Origin: Endozoicomonas sp965198415
Lineage (GTDB): Bacteria; Pseudomonadota; Gammaproteobacteria; Pseudomonadales; Endozoicomonadaceae
Length of the DNA: 64,000 nt
Assembly: GCA_965198415.1 (NCBI GenBank)
Contig: CBDAPN010000028.1
Location: forward strand, 310,001-374,000
Direction: 5' to 3'
The translations under genes were made by a program, and so were the position numbers. Under the pieces are notes generated by a model that worked only from the letters and a program-made list of their open reading frames with translations, did no database searches and was not told the origin of the DNA. Below, in pieces: positions 20,201-27,707 of the stretch (position 1 is its first letter; the number at the start of each line of letters is the position of its first letter).

Positions 20201-22144
20201 ACCGAACAGCACTTCGTTTATAAGCCAGAAGACAAAGGCCGTTTATCCAGCCTCAAAGTTAAGGGCAGTGAGATCAATTTTCATTACGGTGAAGATGATA
20301 ACGGACAACATGGCAAGCTGATTAAAAGAACGACTAACGCAGAATCAACAGGAGTAACACAAACCCACTTACGCTATGGCGTATTCGGGCAGATGGTGGA
20401 ATCCATCAGTGCTAATCCTAAAGCGCACCATGGCGTAAGCTACAACTACAACCCTAGGGGCGAGCTATTAAAACAAGTGCAGAGTCTGGCTGAAAAAGGC
20501 CAGTTGCCTCAAAAGCATACGACGGAGTATCGCTATGATGGCATGCAGCGCCTCACCGATGAGGTGCACACCGATCAAGCCACAAGCTTTCAAAAGCGCT
20601 ACCGTTACGACGGCAACAACAACCTGCTCGCGGAAGAAGATCACAGCAACTGCGGGCCGGGCCAAAGCTTGCAGTATTCGTATAACAACCTCGATCAGCT
20701 GACCCATGTCAAGGTGGGTGAGGTGATAAAGCCGGTGCTGCACGATGCCAACGGACACCTGACGCAAGACCATAAAGCGACTCGATATGAGTATGACGAC
20801 GCAGGCTTTTTACTGCAGGTGCAACCGCAACAAAAACCAGCGACCCGTTACGAATATGGGCCAAACGGCCTGCTTAGCCACCGTACCCGTGGCGACTCCC
20901 AAAGCCATTTCTACCCCGACCACCATAAAAACATGCAAACGCTCGTGAAAGACGGTCAGTGGCGCTCGCTGGTGCGACACGGCAAAAACATAGTTGGCAG
21001 ACAAACCGAACAGGGTCTGGATCAGTTTTTCAAAGTTAATGAGAGCACCGGCGTGGTTTTGCAGCAAACCAAAGGCGAAACGCAGCTAAGCCTGCACCGC
21101 TACGACGCTTATGGCAAACCGCTGCAGCGCAACCAAACAAACGACACCGAGTTCACCTGGAATCAGGAATTGACCGAACCAGAAACCGGGCTCACTTACT
21201 TACGACACCGGTTTCACCACCCTGAGCTGAGGCGTTTTATCACCCGGGATAACCTGCATATTGATAACCGCTATGCCTATGCCCACGGCGACCCGATCAA
21301 CTATATCGACCCGACGGGGCATCTGAGTCGCAATGTGATTGCTAGCATATCAATGATTGCAGTAACAGTCGTTGGACTCCTTCTGTCCGTACCCACATTG
21401 GGCGTTTCGGACGAGGTTGCAGCGGCCGCAAATTCCGGCTCTGCTGCCGCTGCATCTGCTGCTCGTGCTGCTATTGCGGCCGCTGATTCCAACGAGCAAC
21501 TCGCTATATTTCAAGCTGGCACGGCGGTTTGGTCAGCCGGGTTTCTCGGAGCTTCTCAAATCGCACTTCATTCGGGCAATAAAACGCTGGCTAAAGCTTT
21601 GGCCATTACCAGCGAGTTTATAGGTGCTGTGGGAGTCGTTAGTATATTGTCAATTGCGCCAAGGATCCTGAAGGGAACCATAGCTTTGGCCAGGGGGATA
21701 ACTTCCAGAGTTGGTTCGGTAGCTTCTTCGGTGCTTCGCAAGGCGGCTTTTGAGGGGCTGGAGGGGGGCGAGAGTGAAACCACTCCATTACTGCATAACT
21801 ATCCATCGCGAATAAACTTTGAAGAAGGTGAATTCAATATAGAAGGTAAAACTAGCTCAACGTCGGAAAATTATGGCTTAAAAATGGGCAAACCAACTCA
21901 GAAAGCGAACCGTGGTGCAAGTAACTATGCTGATGAAGAAAATATGCCATTGAATAACGTTAGCAGTAAGGAGGGGGGTACTCCCAATGCTTATAAAGAG
22001 GGTGTGGTGAATCTCAACCCGGAAAAATCATTATCAGACGCTGTGAAAGGTCCATCATCGAAAATGCCTAACAATTTTAACCATAACAACCCTGCATTTT
22101 TAGATGAAAATGATGATAGTGCAGCGTTTTATTACAATTTTTAG
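17294..22144 (+). CDS. U4: intact RHS-repeat protein, class A tail with ETTPLL and NPAF
   Basis: Two ATGs sit at 17291 and 17294; I use the second because it aligns with the ATGTCACA start of U1-U3 and is better spaced from AGGGG. The product is 1,616 residues. The scaffold shares the block found in U1 and U3 (DLQTYKKREM) but has local changes (QAVDANFSRY, KSDILGL). The core ends in DPTGH and the extension has 273 residues, with an alanine-rich linker (AAAASAARAAIAAAD) between hydrophobic segments 1 and 2. The tail contains ETTPLL (21776-21793), the best match in the array to the eukaryotic acidic dileucine sorting consensus, and NNPAFLDE (NPAF at 22088-22099). The terminal residues (AAFYYNF) are unique. 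It is the last member of the first subfamily. Confidence 0.97.
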   Translation: MSQVLYQCRLILIGLLLLSYQAIAVYKGSHAYNHLKTLKVQVNTATGTLSLNYPMIKAQGVRLPLKLNLTYSFNTPGMFGLPSGWQFDLDHITEHTAELGGMQWLIDDLWQDETGFASGLKYYNQHGTRFRDKGQSAPIPGYPNLNYRHVSHHKDGSRQFFSHQGLLMLTVDRFNNHVQFSYEEPIGSLESAKLASIKDDFGNVYRFSYEPGTMIIHCPDNRVQKIYFNGEGVTRIENPLQQSYKITYINKFGRNLIHTIETPEGLITELSYDSIFYTDDGGKKQMPVVNLFKQYDHSDLKPHHEAYYKYSKDYNYTGYPMYALSSKGDSLIDSNDQSYRYSVEVIQVNGEQQRQQVYEYNYLHLPIEVRTLRQGKPYLKTAFEYAISPFKYSRSTNYDKPTKVIRYVWNGTTYTPSDKTVTTFDHYGNKLSEIRSAYDRQRQQWQAVDANFSRYFTDHYSLLAEHTRVDLLGGRAIRKSYGLAAGGKTHSHERLSWKLPHKDWQDWQQADLTHDEKGRRRSTTHHWLVTNQPGIQSVSHHTRYQFDPATAQLTITKVSDQGREHTKVMDTRNSRHLKTITPKGEVTAYTYDLLNRPLTQTDPAGYVIRRTYETFSTDGQNSVTTQSPLGDTRRTIHDASKRSIRQQDLHKGQWRTLSSQSYNAFGKVDSKSDILGLTTLFAYDDLGRRTSTSDPWGNEHRIDYNDPAMTTTTRINGRQHQVVSKVPWERKRITRHYPVTNNPHDQATEFVENTVVHDVHKKAISTTSALVDLQTYKKREMVTNFMHYDANHNLIASDTKTWDGLHGFKTREYDLLNKLYTWHKTLKTPEHTSSHTGYRYLYDSDGLLAQIESPKKADGSRLYLKHRYDKNGREIEKILQNGHSIHYQYDNRGLLTEHAWNRHQKRHAIRRQYDADGRLVKLSDSDGRTMSYRYTPNGRLLEMRYPDDRSLSYTLDNYDRIITQKDANQTEQHFVYKPEDKGRLSSLKVKGSEINFHYGEDDNGQHGKLIKRTTNAESTGVTQTHLRYGVFGQMVESISANPKAHHGVSYNYNPRGELLKQVQSLAEKGQLPQKHTTEYRYDGMQRLTDEVHTDQATSFQKRYRYDGNNNLLAEEDHSNCGPGQSLQYSYNNLDQLTHVKVGEVIKPVLHDANGHLTQDHKATRYEYDDAGFLLQVQPQQKPATRYEYGPNGLLSHRTRGDSQSHFYPDHHKNMQTLVKDGQWRSLVRHGKNIVGRQTEQGLDQFFKVNESTGVVLQQTKGETQLSLHRYDAYGKPLQRNQTNDTEFTWNQELTEPETGLTYLRHRFHHPELRRFITRDNLHIDNRYAYAHGDPINYIDPTGHLSRNVIASISMIAVTVVGLLLSVPTLGVSDEVAAAANSGSAAAASAARAAIAAADSNEQLAIFQAGTAVWSAGFLGASQIALHSGNKTLAKALAITSEFIGAVGVVSILSIAPRILKGTIALARGITSRVGSVASSVLRKAAFEGLEGGESETTPLLHNYPSRINFEEGEFNIEGKTSSTSENYGLKMGKPTQKANRGASNYADEENMPLNNVSSKEGGTPNAYKEGVVNLNPEKSLSDAVKGPSSKMPNNFNHNNPAFLDENDDSAAFYYNF

Positions 22145-22186
22145 TAATTGACGAATTTAGGAGTATACTTCTACTTTATTGACTGG

Positions 22187-22211
22187 CGGCGCACTAATCA
22201 AAAGTGCGTCA
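22187..22211 (+). terminator. Spacer hairpin after U4
   Basis: GGCGCACT pairs with AGTGCGTC around AATCAAA (8 bp with one G-U), 42 bp after the stop. This is the last copy of this hairpin type; later spacers use a different stem. Confidence 0.4.
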
Positions 22212-22393
22212 GCTACTGAGATGTTCCTCTTCAGAAAATCGTCTGATTCATTTTAAAGTGTAGCCAAGCCCTGATACTCATACCGCTTTCTCTAAACCTC
22301 GTTCCCACGATTTATGCGCCATACCTATTCAAAGCTTTACAGTTTGCAGAAAAATGCAGAGTTAGAATGTAAGTCAGTGGATGAATATGTTTG

Positions 22394-22429
22394 TTTCATA
22401 ATGTGACAACTGCTTCTAAAGTGTATTAC
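22394..22429 (+). promoter_or_regulatory. Conserved upstream block before U5 (candidate promoter)
   Basis: Family block with GTGACA retained but the last hexamer changed to TATTAC. That removes the in-frame TAA present in most copies. Confidence 0.42.
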
Positions 22430-22457
22430 GCCAGCAATTGGTTTACAGGTGTCAATG

Positions 22458-25400
22458 ATGTCAAAGCTATTGTATCAATGCCGTCTGATATTCATCGGGC
22501 TGCTGTTTATTTCCTACCAGACGATTGCCGCTTACAAGGGCAGCCATGCCTATAACCATGCAAAAGACCTCAAGGTGCAAGTAAATATTGCCACCGGAAC
22601 AGTCAGCCTAAACTATCCCCTAATTGAAGCGCACGGGATACGAATGCCCCTGAAAATTCACCTGACCTACAGTTTTAACACCCGGGGCCGGTTTGGCCTG
22701 CCTAATGGCTGGCAACTTGGTTTGGACCATATTACCCAACATACCGCCGAACTTGGCGGTATGCAGTGGCTGATTGATGATTTATGGCACGACGAAACCG
22801 GCTTTGCTTCCGGGCTTAAGTACTACAATCAGCACGGCACACAATTTCTTGATAAAGGAGAAGTATTGCCTATTCCCGGCTACCCGAGCATGAACTACCG
22901 CCACGTCTCTCATCATAAAGACGGTAGTCGTAAGTTTTTTTCCGAGCAGGGTTTGTTAATGCTGCAGATTGACCGATTTGGTAACCATGTGCATTTCAAT
23001 TACGAGGAGCCGATTGTCAATCTTGAGTCTGCCAGACTCGCCAGCATAAAAGACGAATACGGCAATGTTTACCGCTTCAGCTATGAACCCGGAAATATGA
23101 TGATTAGCTGCCCCGATGACCGGGTGTATCGGATCTACTTTAATGGGGAAGGAGTCACCAGAATTGAGAACCCATTGAAACAAAGCTACAGAATGACCTA
23201 TGTCAATCAATTTGGTCGCAACCTGCTTAGCACCCTTGAAACCCCCGAAGGGCTGCTGACCGAGCTGAGCTACAGCGGCATTCCTTACAACGATGGTCGT
23301 GGTAAAAAGCAAATGCCGGTAGTGAGTCATTTTAAAAAGTATGATAAGAGCGACCTGAAAACCCATCACGACGTCTATTACAAGTTCAGCGACAGCGGTA
23401 ACTACACTGGCTATCCTCTGTATGCTCTATCACAGAGGGGCGATAGCCTGGTCGACAGCAATGATCAGTCCTACAAATACAGAGTGGAAGTCAAGCACGT
23501 TAATGGCGAACAACAGCGGCAGATGATTTATGAATACAATTACTTGCACCTGCCGGTTGAAGTTCGAACCTTGCTAAAGGGGCAGCCGTATCTGAAAGTC
23601 AATTATGAGTATGACATTTCACCGTTTAAATACAGCCGCTCAACCAATTACGATAAACCCACCGCAACGGTCCGTTACGTCTGGCATGGCAAAAGCTATG
23701 TACGCAGTGACAAAACCTCACACACCTACGACCATTACGGCAATAAACTGACCGAGACCCGTTCATCCTATGACCGTCAGCGCCAACAATGGAAGATGCT
23801 TGAAGCGACTGTCAATCGCTATTTCACAAATAATTACAGCTTGCTGGCCGAAACGACGAAAGTCGACTTTTTGGGAGGCCGAGCCATTCGCACAAGTTAT
23901 GGGCTGGCTGAGGATGGCAAAACCCACAGCTACCAGCGCTTAGCTTGGAAGCCGCCCCTTAAAGAATGGCAGGACTGGCAGCAAACCGATTTAACTCACG
24001 ATGAAAAAGGACGACGACGCTCTGCTAGACGCCACTGGCTGGCAAGCAATCAGCCAGGTGTTCAGTCGATATACCACCACACTCGCTACCATTTCGACCC
24101 CGCCACTGCTCAGCTGACCATCACTAAAGTGAGCGATCGGGGGCGTGAACATACAAAAGTTATCGATACCCGTAACTCCAGGCACCTGAAATCCATAACC
24201 CCCAAGGGTGAAGTCACCCGTTTCACTTACGATGCCCTGAACCGTACACTTACCAAAACCGACCCGGCAGGCTACGTGACCCGCCGTACTTACGAAACGT
24301 TCAGTACCCACGGGCAAAACAGCGTCGCAACGCAGAGCCCTTTGGGTGATACACGACGAAAAGTTAAAGATGCGTCTAAACGTGTTATTAGCCAGCAAGA
24401 CCTGCATAAAGGACAGTGGCGTACCTTATCCAGCCAGTCCTACGACGCCTTTGACAAAGTAGTCAGTAAAACCGACATCCTCGGCCTCATCACAACGCAT
24501 ACCCATGATGAGGTGGGTCGGCCGATCCGTACCACGGACCCTTGGGGTAATGAGCACAGCACTGAATACAATGACCCCGCCATGACCACCACCACCCGAA
24601 TTAACGGGCGCCAGCACATGGTGGTCAGCAAGGTGCCATGGGAGCGTAAACAGATTAACCGACAATACCCGGTAACCAACAACCCCCACGACCGGGCCAC
24701 TGAGTTTCTGGAAACCACCGTGATACACGATGCCCATAAAAAACCGGTCCGCACGACGTCAGCATTGGTTGACCTTAAAACCCAAAAAAAACGGGAAATG
24801 GTCACTAACTTTATGGGTTACGACGCCAATCACAACCTGATCACCTCAGATACTCACACCTCGGACGGTATGTACGGCAGTAAAAGCCGGGAGTATGACC
24901 TGCTGAATCATCTCTACACGTGGCACAAAACGCTAAAAACACCAGAACACACCAGCAGTCATACAGGTTATCGCTATTTATACGACGGAGATGGATCATT
25001 GGCGCAGATAGAATCCCCAGTCGCAGCTGACGGTAGCCGTTTTTATATTAAGCATCGCTATGACAAAAATGGCCATGAAATAGAGAAAACCCTGCATAAC
25101 GGTCATCGTATTAATTACCAATACGACAATCGGGGCTTATTGACTGAACAGTCCTGGAATCGAAATCAGAAACGTCACACCCTCACTCGAGAGCACGATG
25201 CCGATGGTCGACTGGTTAAGTTGAGCGACAGCGATGGACAAAGTATGCACTATCGGTATACGCCAAACGGGCACCTGCTGGAAATGCATTACCCGAACAA
25301 TCGCTCAATCAGCTACACCCTCGACAACTACGATCGTGTTATTACGCAAAAAGACCCCAACCAGACGGAACAGCACTTTATTTATAACCCAGAAGACAAG

Positions 25401-27353
25401 GGGCATTTATCCAGCCTCAAGGTCAAGGGCAGTCGTATCGACTTTCATTACGGTGAAGACGACAACGGACGACGTGGAAAGCTGCTCAAGAGAGTCACCA
25501 ACGCAGAAGCAACAGGAGTCACCCAAACTGACTTCCGTTATGGCGCTTTTGGAAAAATGGTGGAGTCAAGCAGCAACAACGCCAGCATGCAATACGGCGT
25601 AAGCTATCACTTTAAGCCCTGGGGAGAGCTCTTAAAGCAAGTGCAAACACTGGCTAAAAAGGGTCAACGGCCCCAGCAATATACGACGGAATATCGATAT
25701 GATGGCATGGACCGACTCACCGGCGAGGTGCACACTAACAACCAAGGTGAAAAATTTCAAAAGTATTACCGTTACGACGGTAACAACAATTTGCTAGCGG
25801 AAGAGGATCACAGCAACCGTGGCCCGGGCCAAAGCCAGCAGTATTTCTACAACAGCCTGGATCAGCTGGTCAATGTTAAAGTCGGTGAGGTGATGAAACC
25901 AGTGCTTCACAATGCTAATGGACAACTGACGCTGGATCATAAATCGACCAAATATGAATACGACGACGCAGGCTTTTTATTACAGGTACAGCCCCAAAAA
26001 CGGCCAGCAATTCGCTACGAATACTTGCCGAACGGCTCGCTCAGCCGTCGCAGCAGTGGCGCTTCCCAAAGCCATTTCTACCCTGATCACCATAAAAATA
26101 TGCAAACGGTGGTTAAAAACGGTCAGTGGCGCTCACTGGTACGGCACGGAAGCAGCATTGTCGGCAGACAAACCGATCAGGGCCTTGATCAGTTTTTCAA
26201 AGTCAATGAGAGTACTGGTGTGGTTTTGCAACAAGCCAAAAACGAAACCCAGTTGCATCTGCATCGCTACGATGCCTATGGCAAACCACTACAGCGCAAC
26301 CCAAAAGACGACACCGATTTCACCTGGAACCAGGAATTAAAAGAACCTGAAACCGGGCTGACTTACTTACGGCACCGGTTTCACCACCCTGAACTGAGGC
26401 GTTTTATCACCCGGGACAATGTGCATCTTGATAACCGCTACGCTTATGCCCACGGTGATCCGATCAATTACATCGACCCGACAGGACACTTGTCGAAAAA
26501 ACCTTTCAACTACATTTTGGGCGCCGCCACAATAGGAGCTGCAATTTTGGGGCTTCTCTTCGCTATACCCTCAATGGGCGCTTCAGTGGCTGCTGCAGGT
26601 GTTTTTGATGCCGAGGCTTTAACCCTCGGAGCCATATTTTACACCGTCGGAGCAGTAGCCCCAGCAATTTCTGCCGCATCCTTCACATTGGCAGGCGCAT
26701 CGCTCATTGCTTCTCAAGCAGAGCTTGATGCGGGCAACAAAGCAGTCGCCCATGATTTGAAACTTGTCAGTTTGGTTTCAGGTGGTGTCGGAGCAGCTTT
26801 TGCATTGGCTTCGGCACCATTTTTCAAAGATATGTGGGATTATTATTCTCAGTTTGTAGCGGGGTTGAATAAGGGAAAAACACTTTCCAGCATATTTGAT
26901 GACATATACGAAACTGCAAAAGTCGCAGCTTACAAAAGCATAGGTAAATTAGAAAACGATATAGTGAAGCCTCTACTTGATGAGCCAGAAGCTGGGGAGG
27001 CTGCTCCCACTTTTGATGAACCTTCTGGTCAAATACCTAAAAAAACATTTGGTAATGGGCCTAATACCGCTTCCGCCAATTCAGCAGAGAAAGTAGTAAG
27101 CAAAAGCGCCGAAGCAACTAAGGCGAATTATCCAAAATGTGGTAATGGAATTTGTAATGTAGGGGGTGCTGGTGTAACGCCTAAATCGGCGACTCAATCG
27201 TCTTTACAACCGGGTAAGCTTCAAGAAAGCTTTACACCACCAAAACATGTGGGGCAACCGAGCAATGTTAGCGCTGTAGCCTCCTCTCAGGCTGATGCTA
27301 AAGGGGGTATTCTTCTTCAAAAAGAGAATGAATATACAGGAGTTAAGTTTTAG
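22458..27353 (+). CDS. U5: intact RHS-repeat protein, class B tail
   Basis: Start choices are GTG 22449, ATG 22455 and ATG 22458; the last has the best distance from AGGTG and matches the family start MSKLLYQ. The product is 1,631 residues. The scaffold is distinct from U0-U4 (MISCPDDRVYRIYF, TTHTHDEVGRP) and nearly the same as U6. The core ends in DPTGH with a 287-residue extension. The hydrophobic module reads YILGAATIGAAILGLLFAIPSMG, then LAGASLIASQAELDAGNK, then a third segment ending ASAPFF. The tail contains KPLLDEPEAGE, a short Cys pair (KCGNGICN) near 27137-27160, and ends KENEYTGVKF. It lacks the PPxY cluster found in later class B copies. Confidence 0.97.
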   Translation: MSKLLYQCRLIFIGLLFISYQTIAAYKGSHAYNHAKDLKVQVNIATGTVSLNYPLIEAHGIRMPLKIHLTYSFNTRGRFGLPNGWQLGLDHITQHTAELGGMQWLIDDLWHDETGFASGLKYYNQHGTQFLDKGEVLPIPGYPSMNYRHVSHHKDGSRKFFSEQGLLMLQIDRFGNHVHFNYEEPIVNLESARLASIKDEYGNVYRFSYEPGNMMISCPDDRVYRIYFNGEGVTRIENPLKQSYRMTYVNQFGRNLLSTLETPEGLLTELSYSGIPYNDGRGKKQMPVVSHFKKYDKSDLKTHHDVYYKFSDSGNYTGYPLYALSQRGDSLVDSNDQSYKYRVEVKHVNGEQQRQMIYEYNYLHLPVEVRTLLKGQPYLKVNYEYDISPFKYSRSTNYDKPTATVRYVWHGKSYVRSDKTSHTYDHYGNKLTETRSSYDRQRQQWKMLEATVNRYFTNNYSLLAETTKVDFLGGRAIRTSYGLAEDGKTHSYQRLAWKPPLKEWQDWQQTDLTHDEKGRRRSARRHWLASNQPGVQSIYHHTRYHFDPATAQLTITKVSDRGREHTKVIDTRNSRHLKSITPKGEVTRFTYDALNRTLTKTDPAGYVTRRTYETFSTHGQNSVATQSPLGDTRRKVKDASKRVISQQDLHKGQWRTLSSQSYDAFDKVVSKTDILGLITTHTHDEVGRPIRTTDPWGNEHSTEYNDPAMTTTTRINGRQHMVVSKVPWERKQINRQYPVTNNPHDRATEFLETTVIHDAHKKPVRTTSALVDLKTQKKREMVTNFMGYDANHNLITSDTHTSDGMYGSKSREYDLLNHLYTWHKTLKTPEHTSSHTGYRYLYDGDGSLAQIESPVAADGSRFYIKHRYDKNGHEIEKTLHNGHRINYQYDNRGLLTEQSWNRNQKRHTLTREHDADGRLVKLSDSDGQSMHYRYTPNGHLLEMHYPNNRSISYTLDNYDRVITQKDPNQTEQHFIYNPEDKGHLSSLKVKGSRIDFHYGEDDNGRRGKLLKRVTNAEATGVTQTDFRYGAFGKMVESSSNNASMQYGVSYHFKPWGELLKQVQTLAKKGQRPQQYTTEYRYDGMDRLTGEVHTNNQGEKFQKYYRYDGNNNLLAEEDHSNRGPGQSQQYFYNSLDQLVNVKVGEVMKPVLHNANGQLTLDHKSTKYEYDDAGFLLQVQPQKRPAIRYEYLPNGSLSRRSSGASQSHFYPDHHKNMQTVVKNGQWRSLVRHGSSIVGRQTDQGLDQFFKVNESTGVVLQQAKNETQLHLHRYDAYGKPLQRNPKDDTDFTWNQELKEPETGLTYLRHRFHHPELRRFITRDNVHLDNRYAYAHGDPINYIDPTGHLSKKPFNYILGAATIGAAILGLLFAIPSMGASVAAAGVFDAEALTLGAIFYTVGAVAPAISAASFTLAGASLIASQAELDAGNKAVAHDLKLVSLVSGGVGAAFALASAPFFKDMWDYYSQFVAGLNKGKTLSSIFDDIYETAKVAAYKSIGKLENDIVKPLLDEPEAGEAAPTFDEPSGQIPKKTFGNGPNTASANSAEKVVSKSAEATKANYPKCGNGICNVGGAGVTPKSATQSSLQPGKLQESFTPPKHVGQPSNVSAVASSQADAKGGILLQKENEYTGVKF

Positions 27354-27435
27354 GCCAGTCAGAATACTGCCGTTTTATGATTAATATGAATGTGCTCAAT
27401 GGCAGTGGTTTTTGTTAAGTACCATCTTATATGGC

Positions 27436-27454
27436 AGCGCTCCAATGGAGCGCT
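27436..27454 (+). terminator. Spacer hairpin after U5 (perfect 8-bp stem)
   Basis: AGCGCTCC AAT GGAGCGCT is a perfect inverted repeat with a 3-base loop, directly preceded by the -10-like TTATATGG. No T-run follows. It may be a terminator, a REP-like element, or a stem at the 5' end of a transcript. Confidence 0.42.
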
Positions 27455-27643
27455 CCGTTAGTCTCTCTGTGCTGGTATCGCCAACCCTGTGACGGTACTT
27501 GCTAAATCTTTCGCCTGTAAAGAGCGCCACATGCCTGCACTATGCTCCCTCGCACATCGGCACAGTTGGGTTTACTGACGACACCAACGACAAATGGCAT
27601 CAGAAGGCAGGCTGACAATGCAAATAATCAGACCATTACTTTA

Positions 27644-27679
27644 TTTCATAATGTGACAACTGCTTCTAAAGTGTATTAC
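27644..27679 (+). promoter_or_regulatory. Conserved upstream block before U6 (candidate promoter)
   Basis: Identical in form to the block before U5 (TATTAC ending), with the ATG pair 25-31 bp downstream. Confidence 0.42.
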
Positions 27680-27707
27680 GCCAGCAATTGGTTTACAGGT
27701 GTCTATG

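Larger units (their letters stand above)
22145..22457. other. Hybrid spacer between the two subfamilies
   Basis: This 313-bp gap contains no gene. Its left part has the first-subfamily hairpin and degraded downstream sequence. Its right part, from about 22390, has the second-subfamily start region (CCAGCAATTGGTTTACAGGTGTC). About 100 bp in between (22290-22390) match nothing else I can see in the window. It is the junction between the two sets of copies. Confidence 0.7.
27354..27707. other. Spacer U5-U6, 354 bp
   Basis: No gene is supported here. The spacer has a perfect hairpin at 27436-27454 and a stretch (27500-27640) that is repeated almost unchanged in the U6-U7 spacer and more loosely in the U7-U8 spacer. 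The conserved upstream block and start region follow. One frame is open across the last 170 bp into the gene start (see findings). Confidence 0.7.
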
